DNA from: Alectoria sarmentosa
Taxonomy: Eukaryota > Ascomycota > Lecanoromycetes > Lecanorales > Parmeliaceae
Direction of reading: 5' to 3'
Assembly (NCBI GenBank): GCA_009733775.1
Contig: WOGZ01000512.1
Coordinates: 1 to 18,222 of the forward strand
Length of the DNA: 18,222 nucleotides
Under the pieces are notes generated by a model that was given only the letters and a program-made list of their open reading frames with translations, made no database searches and had not been told where the DNA came from. How positions within the stretch are numbered: position 1 is the stretch's first letter; the number at the start of each line of letters is the position of its first letter. Positions 1 through 9,069 of the stretch are shown here, piece after piece. The position numbers and the translations under genes are program-made.

Positions 1-22
1 CCTCTTCCCTAACCCCACCCAG
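1..22 (+). other. 3' end of a truncated P450 intron
   Basis: A branch-point-like CTAAC lies at 9-13, followed by a CAG acceptor at 20-22. The P450 reading frame has a TAA stop at 10-12, just upstream, so the coding sequence cannot continue leftwards without splicing. Starting the exon at 23 leaves two bases that complete a codon from the missing upstream exon. The first whole codons then read LRLSP, the expected sequence just after the start of the P450 K-helix ExxR motif. The intron therefore seems to split that motif. The donor lies outside the window. Confidence 0.7.
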
Positions 23-441
23 CCCTCCGCCTCTCCCCCGTCGTCCCCTTCAACAGCCGCGAAGCCATCACCGACACCGTCCTCCCCCTCGGCGGCGGCC
101 CCCTCGGCGCCTCCCCCATCCTCGTCCGCAAAGGCGAAGTCGTCAACTACATGGTCTACGCCATGCACCGGCGCCCCGACTACTTCGGGCCCGACGCCGA
201 CGAGTTCCGCCCGGAGCGCTGGGAGCACCTGCGGCCGGCGTGGGAGTACCTGCCCTTCAACGGCGGGCCGCGCGTCTGCATCGGGCAGCAGTACGCGCTG
301 ACGGAGGCCGGGTATACGACCGTCCGACTGGTGCAGCGGTTCGCGAAGGTGGAGAGCCGGGACGAGAGGCCGTGGACGGAGTGCATCACGCTGATTGCGT
401 CGAACCTGTACGGGACGAAGGTGGTGATGACGCCGGCTTGA
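23..441 (+). CDS. Cytochrome P450, CYP52-like, last exon (5' partial)
   Basis: This is the C-terminal part (about 139 residues) of a haem-thiolate monooxygenase. Known CYP52-type enzymes are ER-bound, take electrons from NADPH-P450 reductase and hydroxylate n-alkanes or fatty acids at the chain end. Visible landmarks in order are: LRLSP with the Arg of the K-helix ExxR; a GGGPLGASPILVRKGE stretch typical of CYP52-like proteins; YAMHRRPDYFGPDADEFRPERW (the PERF/W region, quoted here as segments YAMHRR and FRPERW); and the haem loop FNGGPRVCIG with the Cys that ligates iron. It ends at TGA 439-441. Codon third positions are very GC-rich compared with the following intergenic DNA. The N-terminal membrane anchor, the I-helix and the ExxR Glu are outside the window. 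Subfamily and substrate are inferred from motif resemblance only; another fungal fatty-acid-hydroxylase P450 family is possible. Confidence 0.9.
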
Positions 442-796
442 GGACGCTGGAGAGGAACAAACCAAGGTCGAACCTGGGGAGTTGGGGGGGTGGGGGAGGA
501 ATTGGAAATGACAGACCGTGTTGATTGCGATTTCCCTACTTGCGATGCCATCTACTCCATTCCCTCTCATCCTCACATTCAGAAAGATCAAACGCTCACG
601 ACGCCATATACTCTCTTCCGTCTTCTTCTTCTTCTCAAAGCCAGAAAGATTCTCCCCAACTTACGATGCCATCCATTCCGAATATCTAGCTCACTACCTG
701 CACATATATCCCTTTCATCTACTGTCTGCTAGCTATGGTTCCTTTCGCGCGCTCTTTATTTAAACCTATGGTCTTTCTCTCACCTTTGATAGCGAA
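442..796. other. Intergenic, no gene seen
   Basis: This is the 3' flank of the P450 gene. A G-rich run lies near 478-505, followed by pyrimidine-rich sequence with CTTCTTCTT around 620-637. Short open frames here have no coding character. Confidence 0.6.
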
Positions 797-900
797 TTGA
801 GGTATCAAACATCAAATATCAATATCACATTTGATAGCGAATTGAAACATCAAATATCAAACATCAAACATCAACCATCACATTCGATCTCGAATCTAAA
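797..900. repeat. Degenerate ATCAAA/ATCAAC tandem repeat
   Basis: Repeated words such as ACATCAAATATCAA and two copies of TGATAGCGAATTGA (near 787 and 831) form an imperfect short-period repeat. The open frame across it is Ser/Asn/His-rich low complexity and is not taken as a gene. Confidence 0.6.
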
Positions 901-923
901 TCGAGGCTATCAATCAAATCTCC

Positions 924-956
924 CATTCATTCATTCATTCATTCATTCATTCATTC
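924..956. repeat. (ATTC)n microsatellite
   Basis: About eight copies of the tetranucleotide ATTC. The complementary GAAT tetranucleotide repeats at about 1498-1515, so the two could pair as an inverted repeat. A short (CCAA)n tract follows near 987-1003. Confidence 0.9.
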
Positions 957-1163
957 AACGAGAACTATCAGTGCCATTATTAACAACCAACCAACCAACC
1001 AACCTTGACACAAAAACCATATCTTTGCTTGCTACAAGTATAAATCTAGAACCGGGAACAATATTAGAAGCCATCCATCTACTTACTCCCAAAAAAAAAA
1101 AAAGGCAGTGGCCGACCCAACCCCGCGCGATGTTCATTCATAATGTCAATCAATATTGACTGA

Positions 1164-1229
1164 GATTGGGATTGGGATTGTTGGGATTGGGATTGGGGAT
1201 TGGGGATTGGGAATTGGGGATTGGGATTG
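1164..1229 (+). repeat. G-rich GGGATT-like tract, possible G-quadruplex
   Basis: Ten or so runs of three or four G are separated by ATT or AATT (GGGATT and GGGGATT units). The plus strand contains no C between the first and last G-run. It is not the fungal telomere repeat TTAGGG. Loops of 2-4 nt between G-runs fit a canonical quadruplex pattern; folding is inferred. Confidence 0.75.
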
Positions 1230-1308
1230 AACTTTATTGCTCTGTGTGTGAGCGGGTTTAAATACATACATACATATATACATATATATGCGCCGCTTTT
1301 GATTGATT

Positions 1309-1440
1309 GTTTGTTGTTGTCGTTTTTATCATTTCGCTTTGGTTGGTTGTTTGTTGTCGTTTTTATCATTTCGCTTTGGTTGTTTGTTTGTTGTCGTTTT
1401 AACCATTTCGCTCTAATTATTATTATCGTTTTAATCATTT
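1309..1440. repeat. 37-bp minisatellite, about 3.5 copies
   Basis: The word CGTTTTTATCATTTCGCTTT starts at 1321 and recurs at 1358. A variant starts at 1395 and a shorter, more diverged one at 1427. The unit is 37 bp, not a multiple of three, so the long open frame on the minus strand here is not a conserved protein repeat. Plus-strand sequence is T/G-rich. Confidence 0.8.
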
Positions 1441-1818
1441 GATGGAAGCTAGCTAGGGAGGGGAGACCAAAAGGGAGGGAGTGAGTGAGAGGTGTGATGA
1501 ATGAATGAATGAATGAAAAGCTCCCCAAAAAGAAAACTATTTACAATATTGCGGGTTAATCAAACCTCAAGTAAAGCTGTTTGTTATCTTTCCAATTTTT
1601 TGGCGGCTCCTACTTAAGTGGTCGAGAAAGAACCGGTAATGGATTGGCTATCTATCCGACATGACAGATCCACATCGGAAGTGCCGTCAATGAGCAAACA
1701 ACAAAGATTCAATGTTCTGTAGACAGACGCCAGGATCCTGCCACCCGCAAACAAAAGGCTCCATTCCCCCCCTCCCCTCGCATTCTACCAACAAAACCTC
1801 ATCAACTGAGAATCGACT

Positions 1819-4565
1819 TCACACTGCCAGCCCAAACTCCTCCATCGCCCTCTCCGCCCCCTTCCTATCCACCAACCACTTGCCCCCAACCTCACCCCCC
1901 TGCACCGTCCCCGTCCCCGCCTCCGCCGTCCTCCCCCCTCCCACCAACCTCCTCACCACCCGCTGCAGCTCCCCCGCCTTGCGCTCCGCATGCTTCAGTC
2001 TCCAGCGCGTCTCCTCGGCATTCCAGTCTCCGATATCCGGGAAGTCGTTCATGGGGCAGAACTCATCCTGCTGCTCGATCGCTCGGAGGCGCCATTGATT
2101 CGCGATGCCGTTCACCTTTGTGATTTCTTCATTCAAGTGCGCAATTTGCGCTTCTTGGGCTTGGCCGCGGCGCAGGAGCCAATCGTCGGCGCCGTGCTGG
2201 AGGATGTGTTGGAGTTCGGAGGCTTGGTGCTGGAGTTGGGATTCGAATTCTTGTTTCTGCTCCTCGCGGATTTCGTCTTGGAAGTCGCACTTGGCGGTGA
2301 GTTGGTGGTTGGTGTAGGTGAGGCCGTTGAGGGATTGCTGGGTCTGGCGGTGCTGTTTCAGGGCGCAGGCTGCGGTGTGGTCGTCGATGATCTTCGCGGC
2401 TTTCAAGTCTGATACCTCTTTTTCGGCGTTGAGGACGTAGCATTTGCGCTCGTTGATCACGTTGATCAAGAGGACGTTGTCCTTTTTGATGGTGTCGTAG
2501 TCACGGGAGATCGCCTCGATCACATCGTTTGGGTATATCTTTTCCTTGAACATCTGGTACACGTAATCATTCTGTTCTTTCAGAATGCTCTTTCCCTCAG
2601 TCAAGGCATTGTTGATGTTGATACGGTGGGCCAATTCCTTCTTCAGGCCCTGGATCCTACCTTCATAGTAGACTGTGTCTACACCTCTCTGCTTCGTTTC
2701 TTCTGCAAGGGCCTCAGAGCACTCAGCAGCGCGCTCCTCTAAATCAGCGAATGCCTCATCTTTGCGCTTCAGAAGACCGTCCAAGTGGGCAGTGCGAGCG
2801 GGATTGTCGTCCTCCGCTGCAGCACGGTACCCAGCGTTGGCCGCATGGCAGTAGCCGACTTCGAGCTGGGCGAAGCGGTTTTCGCCTTTCAGTCTCTTGA
2901 TCTCTGCCGTCGCCGTTTCTGCTTCTGAGCTCAGCTGGGCGATCATGTCGCGTGTGAAACTCAGACTAGCTTTCAGAGCCTTGTTGTGGTCTTGAAGCTC
3001 CTTGACTTCACGCAATCGTTCTCGCTTGTCATCATTGACATTGGACTCGGCTTGTTGAGGGGAGCCGCTTGTCAATTCTCCTGCGGCCGCTGGCTGCACA
3101 CCTTGCGCGCTTGTCTGTGACTCTGTGAAGTCAGGTGCTGACTCTTCCAGCAATTGCTGCTTTAGCGCGCTCTGGCGCGCTTTTGTGTCTTTCGCTGTCT
3201 TTTTTCTGGGCTTCTTGGTATCCTCTTTGCCCTCCTTAGTAGAGTCGCGCCCATGGGCTGCATCTTGTAGTCCGGCAGAAGGCGTTTCTTGCAAAATTTC
3301 GACCTCCTTGATGGGCGCGAAGTTGTCAATAGACAGCGCAACGCCGCCTTCAACCTGATCCATGCTCGCCGAATCAGACTCATCAGCTGATTGCGGGGTG
3401 GTAATCGGTTTGATCTCCTCTTGATCCTTGGTGGTCTCCTCGATGGAATTCTTGAGACCTTTTATCTCCCGCTTCGTGACTCTGAGCTCACGATTTCGCA
3501 ATTCTAAACGTCGAAGTGTCTCGCTCCGTTCTTGCTGCATTTTCTCGACCTTTGCAGTATGGTCTTTCTTGAGACTATTCATTTCAGCTTCATGGCCCAT
3601 CTTTATCCACTCCACAAGAGCCGCCCATTCTGTATCCTCCTTTTGCTTTTCTTCACCCTTAAGATGCTCGATGAGTGCCCGATTATGCTGTTCAACAGAT
3701 CCCCCATGCTCGTCCAAATCCTGACGGAACTTAGTGAGTATGAGGGAAGATGACGAGGAGGTTTCCGAGCAACGAGGAGTGTTGAAAAGGGTACCACTCG
3801 AGGCTCCCGTAGTAGGCGAAGGGGATGTAGGCATCACACTTATACATCGACGAAGCATGTGACGGTCTACGTACATTGAAATTAGTTCTGTATCTAGCCA
3901 AGGCCTGGAACAGAACCTACCAGTGCTCAACGAATCCGTGAAGCTTGATGTTGAAGAGACAGAATTCGACGGTTCTCTTGATTGTTGCGGAGTCGAAGGC
4001 ACATTTTCCATAGACTCCTGAAGCAAGATAACTTGTCTAATATCTTGGGATATCAATTCAAGCGGAGGGGTGGAAGGCTCTGGTGACCCGTTTGCCGCAA
4101 GGTCTTGAGAGGGGGTGACTGGCGCAAAGTCTCGGACCACCGGAAGATTCTCTTCTGAGCCTTCATACTGTCAGCATTGGCCTTGCTCATAGATTTGGGC
4201 GCATACCACGACCTGCATGCACCAACGAAGACTCCAAAGGGTGAATTTCATCGCCAACGCTCATGAGTATTGGGGCCGTATCTGGGCCGTTCTCTACAGA
4301 TGGTTGCTCAGATTCCTTTGCGGAGGGCGTCGGCAGTACTGTTGTTTCAGGCTGGACATTCTGGACACAAGCTTCATTAGTCCTTTGACACTGAGGTACA
4401 CATCGGCATAGCACAAGAAAGCCCAGGTAGAATGTTTGCGAGAAGTAGTACCTGCTTGTTCTTTGAGAATGCCTTCTTGAACTTGCCGCCAAATTTCTTC
4501 AACATGTCGGACTTGGAAGTTCCTTGCCGGGCTTCCGACTTTGTTTTCTTGAACATTCTACCCAT
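1819..4565 (-). CDS. Large coiled-coil protein, unknown function (4 exons)
   Basis: Proposed exons are 4565-4452, 4390-4207, 4154-3921 and 3866-1819. The resulting protein has 859 residues and ends at TGA 1821-1819. The start is the ATG at 4565; a second ATG follows at 4556. Phases agree at each join: phase 0 at the first, phase 1 at the second (G plus AA gives Glu), and an optional in-frame 54-nt intron at 3920-3867. The N-terminus is strongly basic (KKFGGKFKKAFSKNK near residues 23-37). A Ser/Thr/Pro-rich region follows to about residue 225, then heptad-like coiled coil at about 236-326, a Lys-rich patch KKPRKKTAK near 395 that could be a nuclear localisation signal, and further coiled coil from about 456 to 806. 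No catalytic domain, signal peptide or membrane helix is visible. A structural or scaffold role is only inferred. The antisense open frames in 1990-3800 are shadows. Confidence 0.8.
3867..3920 (-). other. Possible in-frame intron 3 (54 nt)
   Basis: The donor GTAGGT is strong, CTAAT is a plausible branch point and the acceptor is CGTAG. The length divides by three and the frame has no stop, so the reading frame stays open whether or not it is removed. The encoded segment (GRFCSRPWLDTELISMYV) is aromatic and hydrophobic, unlike the Ser-rich sequence around it, which supports an intron. Confidence 0.6.
4155..4206 (-). other. Intron 2 of the 859-residue coiled-coil gene
   Basis: The donor is GTATGC at 4206. 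The branch-point-like CTGAC precedes acceptor CTCAG ending at 4155. The length is 52 nt. Without splicing, the upstream frame stops at a TGA 18 nt beyond the donor, so removal is required. The join is phase 1 and restores an open frame. Confidence 0.75.
4391..4451 (-). other. Intron 1 of the 859-residue coiled-coil gene
   Basis: The donor is GTACTA at 4451 after an AAG CAG codon pair. The acceptor CTCAG ends at 4391, giving 61 nt. An alternative acceptor, GTCCAG ending at 4361, has a better placed branch-point-like ACTAAT and gives 91 nt. Both keep the frame; the second removes ten residues. Confidence 0.55.
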
Positions 4566-4815
4566 GATGGGCACCGAAGAGGCCCGACGACTCGAAGCGA
4601 TTTCGAGAAAGATGTGTTGGGTAATCGAAACAGGCAGTGCAGCTTTGCACCGAAAGCTTGCAAAGCAGGTGAGTACTAGGGCTCAGGTTGGTAGAGGATG
4701 GTATAAGAGTCTGGTGTAATTGCAGTAGATTCTTTGAGGTTTCTGAAGTTGTGGGATTTGGTATCAATGGTGATGACAGGTGGTGAAAGAGAGAAGAGAG
4801 ATGTCGGGTGGAGGG

Positions 4816-4824
4816 ATTTATATA
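4816..4824 (-). promoter_or_regulatory. TATA-like box upstream of the 859-residue coiled-coil gene
   Basis: The minus strand reads TATATAAAT about 250 bp before the proposed ATG. The leader between them is pyrimidine-rich, as is common in filamentous fungi. The long untranslated leader is inferred. Confidence 0.45.
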
Positions 4825-4874
4825 GTTTCTGGCAACAACACTGAGTGCTAGCGTAGTCGATAAAATCCGAGTCA

Positions 4875-6300
4875 TATCGCTGCGTCAACACTGGGTGACG
4901 AAAGTCACACTACCTAAATAGTCCGAGGGGTGTTGAAGCACCACTGAACCGCTAGGGCTCCACATATTGGCGGTGGAGTGACAGTACCCATAAATGCCAT
5001 ACAGAAAAGCTGTACTCAAGATGTCTTGCATATATATATGTATATAAGAAATGATGAAATGCTTCAAAGATCAAAGAGAATGGAACATCCAGAGTATTTG
5101 TATATGAGAAGTCTTTTTGTCAGCGAAGACAATGGTCATTTCGAGCGCCTTCTTATACGTACGACGCGCAGACAGCTGCACAGCAATTCAACTTCTCATA
5201 TCTCACAACGCCATTGATTCATTGCAAGGCTTCACGAGGGACGTAGATCGAAGGCACTCAGTGAAAGGAGGCGGACAGGACCATCGGGTCATTGAGACTT
5301 GTCTTTTGCGATGCCTGGTGATTTTGTGAACTGAATTTCTCATCTTCATATCTCCCTGTTATTCACAAGCCTCGTTTCTCAATTCTGAAGCAGATGCCAA
5401 CATCAAGACTGGCTAAGGTTTTCTCAAACCGTGGCGCTCAGGCAAGGGACTTGAATTCCACAACAGCCTTGATCTACGCTGGACTTGGGATTTGCGAAGT
5501 CAGTAACAATCTCAATCTCAATTCAAGCTGTTGACCTCTTACATTTGCTATTCCTGACAAGGAAAACCTCGCTAAACATGTCTATGAGCTTTCTCCTTTC
5601 ATTCCAGCAGCTTGGGAAGGCAGCGGGCGACAGGATAAACAAACCGCATCCACATCACCATCAGATTGGTAGACCCCCAAGATATTCCCTTGCTACGCTG
5701 TGCCCATGTCCTACGAGTCGGCGATCCCGGTCGTAGTAAGCAAATGATGACCAATAGCTGAGACTTAGGAAACCAGCAAATTCGACGGACGACGGAAACG
5801 GCCCGCAAACTACAGGGCTGGGTAGCGTCAAACAAGATTTGAGCGAGCGGCGACTAATAGCGGTGTCTTCCTAGCGTCTAGATGCTGGCAACAATACCCC
5901 TAAAATAAGGCGACGATATACGAAGTTACAAATATCAGGAGCTCGCTCCACGAAGCGTGTGCTCCGACCAGATAATCAACCCACGATACTCGTGATGGGT
6001 ATAGGCTGAGTATCATGGCATCCTGTGCGTCTTTGCTGAGGCCAATATCGCTTGGTGAGAAGATTGCTGTCTGCTGGGAGATGAAAAGCGCGCGCCGCTT
6101 TGACCCTGTTTCAATTTCCAACGTCCACCTCGGACTATTGAGCGGGTAAGCTCAATTCGCTCACGCAGGGGGTCTACCTTTTGGTAGGTATGGATTGCCG
6201 GAATTCAGTCTCAGGTGTTTCATTATCTTAAGAGTTCTGAGAGGTAAGATGGACCGGACCAATCACGGGCGTCTTCGGCCAGTCCGAGAACCTTCACTCG
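4875..6300. other. Intergenic, no supported gene
   Basis: Short open frames on both strands (for example 5485-5736 plus, 5599-5835 minus, 5900-6121 minus) lack recognisable motifs, convincing splice structure or coding bias. A TA-rich stretch with TATATATATG lies at 5031-5050. No repeat array was seen. Confidence 0.55.
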
Positions 6301-6316
6301 CTACTTCAACCACGAT

Positions 6317-6535
6317 AATGATTCCCTTCCAACCCCAACTCCAATGCGCATCAAAAGCCCCACCCCCCAATATCGCTACCACCCCACCCTTCCCGACCCA
6401 AACCCCCTTCGCATCAATGACCTCATCCCCCACCATCCCTTCCGAAATACAACCTATCGCACCCCTCTGACCCCAACTTCCCTACGCATCAAAGGTCCCA
6501 TCCCCCAAAATCCCTCCCATCATCCTTGTTGTTAG
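6317..6535. repeat. Degenerate C-rich tandem repeat, period about 60-74 bp
   Basis: Three blocks share the pattern CCCCAACT..GCATCAA..CCCATCCCCCA; the GCATCAA words start near 6347, 6410 and 6486. In one plus frame these give related peptides (RIKSPTPQ, RINDLIPH, RIKGPIPQ). The plus strand is strikingly poor in G. It may be a decayed coding repeat or simply a minisatellite. Confidence 0.55.
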
Positions 6536-6540
6536 GAATT

Positions 6541-6996
6541 TTTGGTCCACGCGACTTGGAGAGCAAAGAGATAGATGAATGACCTGCCTTACCGAAATCG
6601 GCCTGGTCCACCCATATTCTTCCACCTCTATTACGAAAGGTGCACAGCGGAAAGAACGGAAAGAAGTGAATCTAAATCTCATTCCATATATCAAAGGGGC
6701 CTGGTTTCCGGGTATAGCAAAAATCCGAGAGACCTTGAGCCTCCCTGGTCGTTCCTAGCAGTCCAGCGCCTTGGTAACGACGCCGGATGAGCGCGTTTGT
6801 TGGGGGTTGAGCTTGACCGTGGCTGAGAGGGTTTCTGGCCTCTCCGACATCTACATTGTGGAATTAGAGACCGTTCCATGCACTTAGATTCGGCATGTAT
6901 CAATATACAGAGATCTCGCGTTGGCCATAGAACGAGAGATCTCAGAAGTCGCAGCGAGGAGAATCAGAGCCTAGCCTCGTAGGGCTGAACGCCCGA
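6541..6996. other. Intergenic, no supported gene
   Basis: There are open frames at 6575-6790 plus and 6482-6694 and 6691-6903 minus. None shows a recognised motif or splice evidence. Confidence 0.5.
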
Positions 6997-7017
6997 TGAC
7001 GTAATTTGGTAGCCAAT
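6997..7017 (+). promoter_or_regulatory. TGACGTAA and CCAAT motifs upstream of the promethin-like gene
   Basis: TGACGTAA (6997-7004) matches the CRE/ATF-type site recognised by bZIP factors, and CCAAT (7013-7017) matches the HAP complex site. They lie about 240-255 bp before the ATG at 7253, a usual distance in fungal promoters. The leader after about 7090 is C/T-rich. Binding is inferred from motif identity. Confidence 0.45.
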
Positions 7018-7252
7018 CATCACGCGCGTCAAGAATTCCAGGTTTTGGAAGCGGGCAGCATCTTCACGGCGGCAATAACACACCAGACTTTTAATAAGAC
7101 CTTCCTTTCACCTTCTGCCCTCATCAATCACGTCTCCAGTCAATCTCTCTGATTCACTGCCTCTGTTCCGGCTACAGAGTGCTTCCTTGGTGTAAAACGA
7201 CCCCTCTCCTGCCCAAACCTAACTCAACATCTGCACCCATTCATCCGCGACC

Positions 7253-8106
7253 ATGGCAGAAGCAATCAGCGGCGTTGCTGGCGGCCTTCAGGGCTCAGTG
7301 GGTGGCATGCTGAACAAGGGATCGGCATGGTTTGACAGCATATTCCCGCCAGAGAGGCGGAACGAGCTCATGGCCAAGATATCCAAGTTTGCAACCGAGA
7401 AGCCCATGCTGGCTGTAAGACTCTGTTCATCCTGTTCCTCCTCTGTCATGATGGACGAGTACAAATGCTGATGGGTTTGTAGTCGTTCATAGCATCCCAA
7501 ATCGCCCTCACTGGCTTCCCTCTCGGCCTTTTCATGGTCATGACCATCACCGTCGTCATCTTCGCCCTACTCGCAGGCCTGATCATCGGTCTTGTTGGCG
7601 CCGTCCTCTTCATTGTCGTCTGCGTCGGCTTCGCCCTCATCATACTCTTACCTACCCTATTCCTCACGACGGCAGCAGCAACATTTATCTGGCTATGGGG
7701 CATGGGCGGGTACTATATCCTGAAGAAGTTCAACAAGAAAGAGATCCCAGGCATTCATACAGATCTGAAAGATGCACCCGCTGGATTGAAAGAACAGCTG
7801 GGTGCCATTACAGGAGAAGGTGGACCCCAGGGCGACCCAAGTGGAGGAGAGAAGCAGGCGGATGGTGGTGCCAAAGAGAATGGCAAGCCAAAGGAGGCCA
7901 ATGGGGGCCCAAAGCACCCTGCCAAAGGGGGAGCAACGAAGCACATGAACGGTGCAGCGGACAAAGTCGGCAGTGCTGGAAAGGCCAGCGGGGTGGATGT
8001 GGGCAGCCCGAAAGACGCCGCCGATGTTGGCAAGCATGCGGGCAAAGTCACGAATGCAGCGCAGGGCGTGAAAGGAGGTGTGTCTGGGGCCACAGGACTA
8101 GGATGA
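7253..8106 (+). CDS. Promethin/LDAF1-like membrane protein
   Basis: Exons are 7253-7414 and 7483-8106, coding for 261 residues. The ATG sits in a good context (GCGACCATGGCAG) and the TGA is at 8104-8106. The first 54 residues are soluble, with FPPERRNELMAKI. Residues of about 57-135 are nearly all hydrophobic, with Gly-rich helices (GLIIGLVGAVLFIVV, ILLPTLFLTTAAATFIWLW) that fit two hairpins or three to four membrane spans. A basic stretch (YILKKFNKK) follows, then a hydrophilic Gly/Lys/Ala/Pro tail from about 160. This layout resembles the promethin family (LDAF1 in animals, Ldo16/Ldo45 in yeast), which acts with seipin at ER sites of lipid-droplet formation. The family call rests on layout and hydrophobic pattern, not alignment. 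Another small ER or peroxisomal membrane protein is possible. Confidence 0.75.
7415..7482 (+). other. Intron of the promethin-like gene
   Basis: The 68-nt intron starts GTAAGA and ends TTTGTAG, with CTGAT as a likely branch point near 7468-7472. It falls in phase 0 between ATEKPMLA and SFIASQIAL. Without splicing the frame ends at TGA 7469-7471. Confidence 0.85.
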
Positions 8107-8640
8107 AGGCGGTCTCTAAGAGTTTTGAAATTGCATGCGACATCTTCCCTTGGGTTTGTGCCAGCGAGCATATGTGGACACTTGATCCAGAGCGAGGCGT
8201 TCAGGGTATGCGATAGCATGTTTTCGTTCGGGACATATCATCTTCCTTGCCACCTAGTATGCAATCAGTTGATGAAACCAGCCATTCAACAACCCATCTC
8301 TCTACACAAGCCCCCATTAAATAACACCAACGTACCCTACCTTCGAGCCACACAAAAGGTATTCACTGCATAAATGATCTATAAAAAAACACAGCAATCA
8401 TCCTCTCCACTACCTAACCAATCCCCAATATACACTCTCATCGACTCAAACCACCGACTCTACTACTTATGGCCATGAACCTTGCTACAAAGACAGGTGT
8501 ACTAGAGAAAAGTCTCTCCAGTCCACAATACAATAAATAGTATCTCAGCTTTCTTTTTTATAAATCCGAAATAAATGTATCAGCAGCATACAAGTTTGCT
8601 CTTTTGAGTCAAAAGTGTTGAGTGAGTGAGGGCCTTTAAT
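8107..8640. other. 3' flank of the promethin-like gene
   Basis: A/C-rich sequence with no supported gene. AATAAA words occur at 8532-8537 and near 8570 and could serve polyadenylation, though both are over 400 bp past the stop. Confidence 0.4.
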
Positions 8641-8689
8641 GAGAAATTGTAATCTGTTGTGAAGTTATATTGTTAGGGCTTTGTGATGA

Positions 8690-8935
8690 ATGGAATGATG
8701 GATAGTGTTGAGTTTGAGGGGGGATGAGTGGATTTTTGAGGGCATTGAGCGGATTTATATGGGTATGGGTCTTGAGGGGATTAATGGGATTGATGGATGT
8801 TTTGGGGTTTTTGAATAGTTTGGGTTGGATTGAATAAATGGTTGGGTTGGCGTTTGGGGTTTGGATTTTGGGGTTTGGATTTTGGTTTTTGGCGTTTGGT
8901 TTTTGGATTTTGGATTTTGGGCTAGGGGGGTTTTT
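8690..8935. repeat. G/T-rich, C-depleted simple-sequence tract
   Basis: The plus strand is made of variants of TTTGGATTTTGG, TTTGGGGTTTGG and GGGATTGATGG and has very few C residues. The densest part is about 8850-8930. It resembles, on the opposite strand, the C/A-rich repeats at the right end of the window. Confidence 0.7.
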
Positions 8936-9069
8936 GGTCGTGGCAGAACGGGTGATGAAATCGTGAGACTGTATCGAGATGGTGACTATGTTTTAGCATG
9001 GTCAAAGGGGAAATGATAATAAGAAGTCTGTATAAGGTGGCAGAATAGTATAGTTTTGTAATAGAAGTA

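Noticed and set aside
180..551. Minus-strand open frame opposite the P450 exon
   Set aside because: It lies antisense to a clear haem-binding domain. It stays open because the P450 codons are GC-rich.
1164..1229. Interstitial telomere repeat
   Set aside because: The unit is GGGATT/GGGGATT, not TTAGGG, and no other subtelomeric signature is present.
1079..1528. 149-codon minus-strand frame with Asn/Gln/Lys repeats
   Set aside because: It spans a 37-bp minisatellite, an ATTC tract and a G-rich tract. The 37-bp unit is not a multiple of three.
1990..2412. 140-codon plus-strand frame with Leu/Val-rich sequence
   Set aside because: It is antisense to the C-terminal coiled coil of the 859-residue protein. 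Hydrophobic repeats arise from the complement of Glu/Gln/Lys codons.
5485..5835. Overlapping short frames on both strands (5485-5736 plus, 5599-5835 minus)
   Set aside because: No coding bias, motif or splice partners were seen; either could be open by chance.
7755..8219. Minus-strand 154-codon frame, Pro/Ala-rich
   Set aside because: It is antisense to the Gly/Lys-rich tail of the promethin-like protein.
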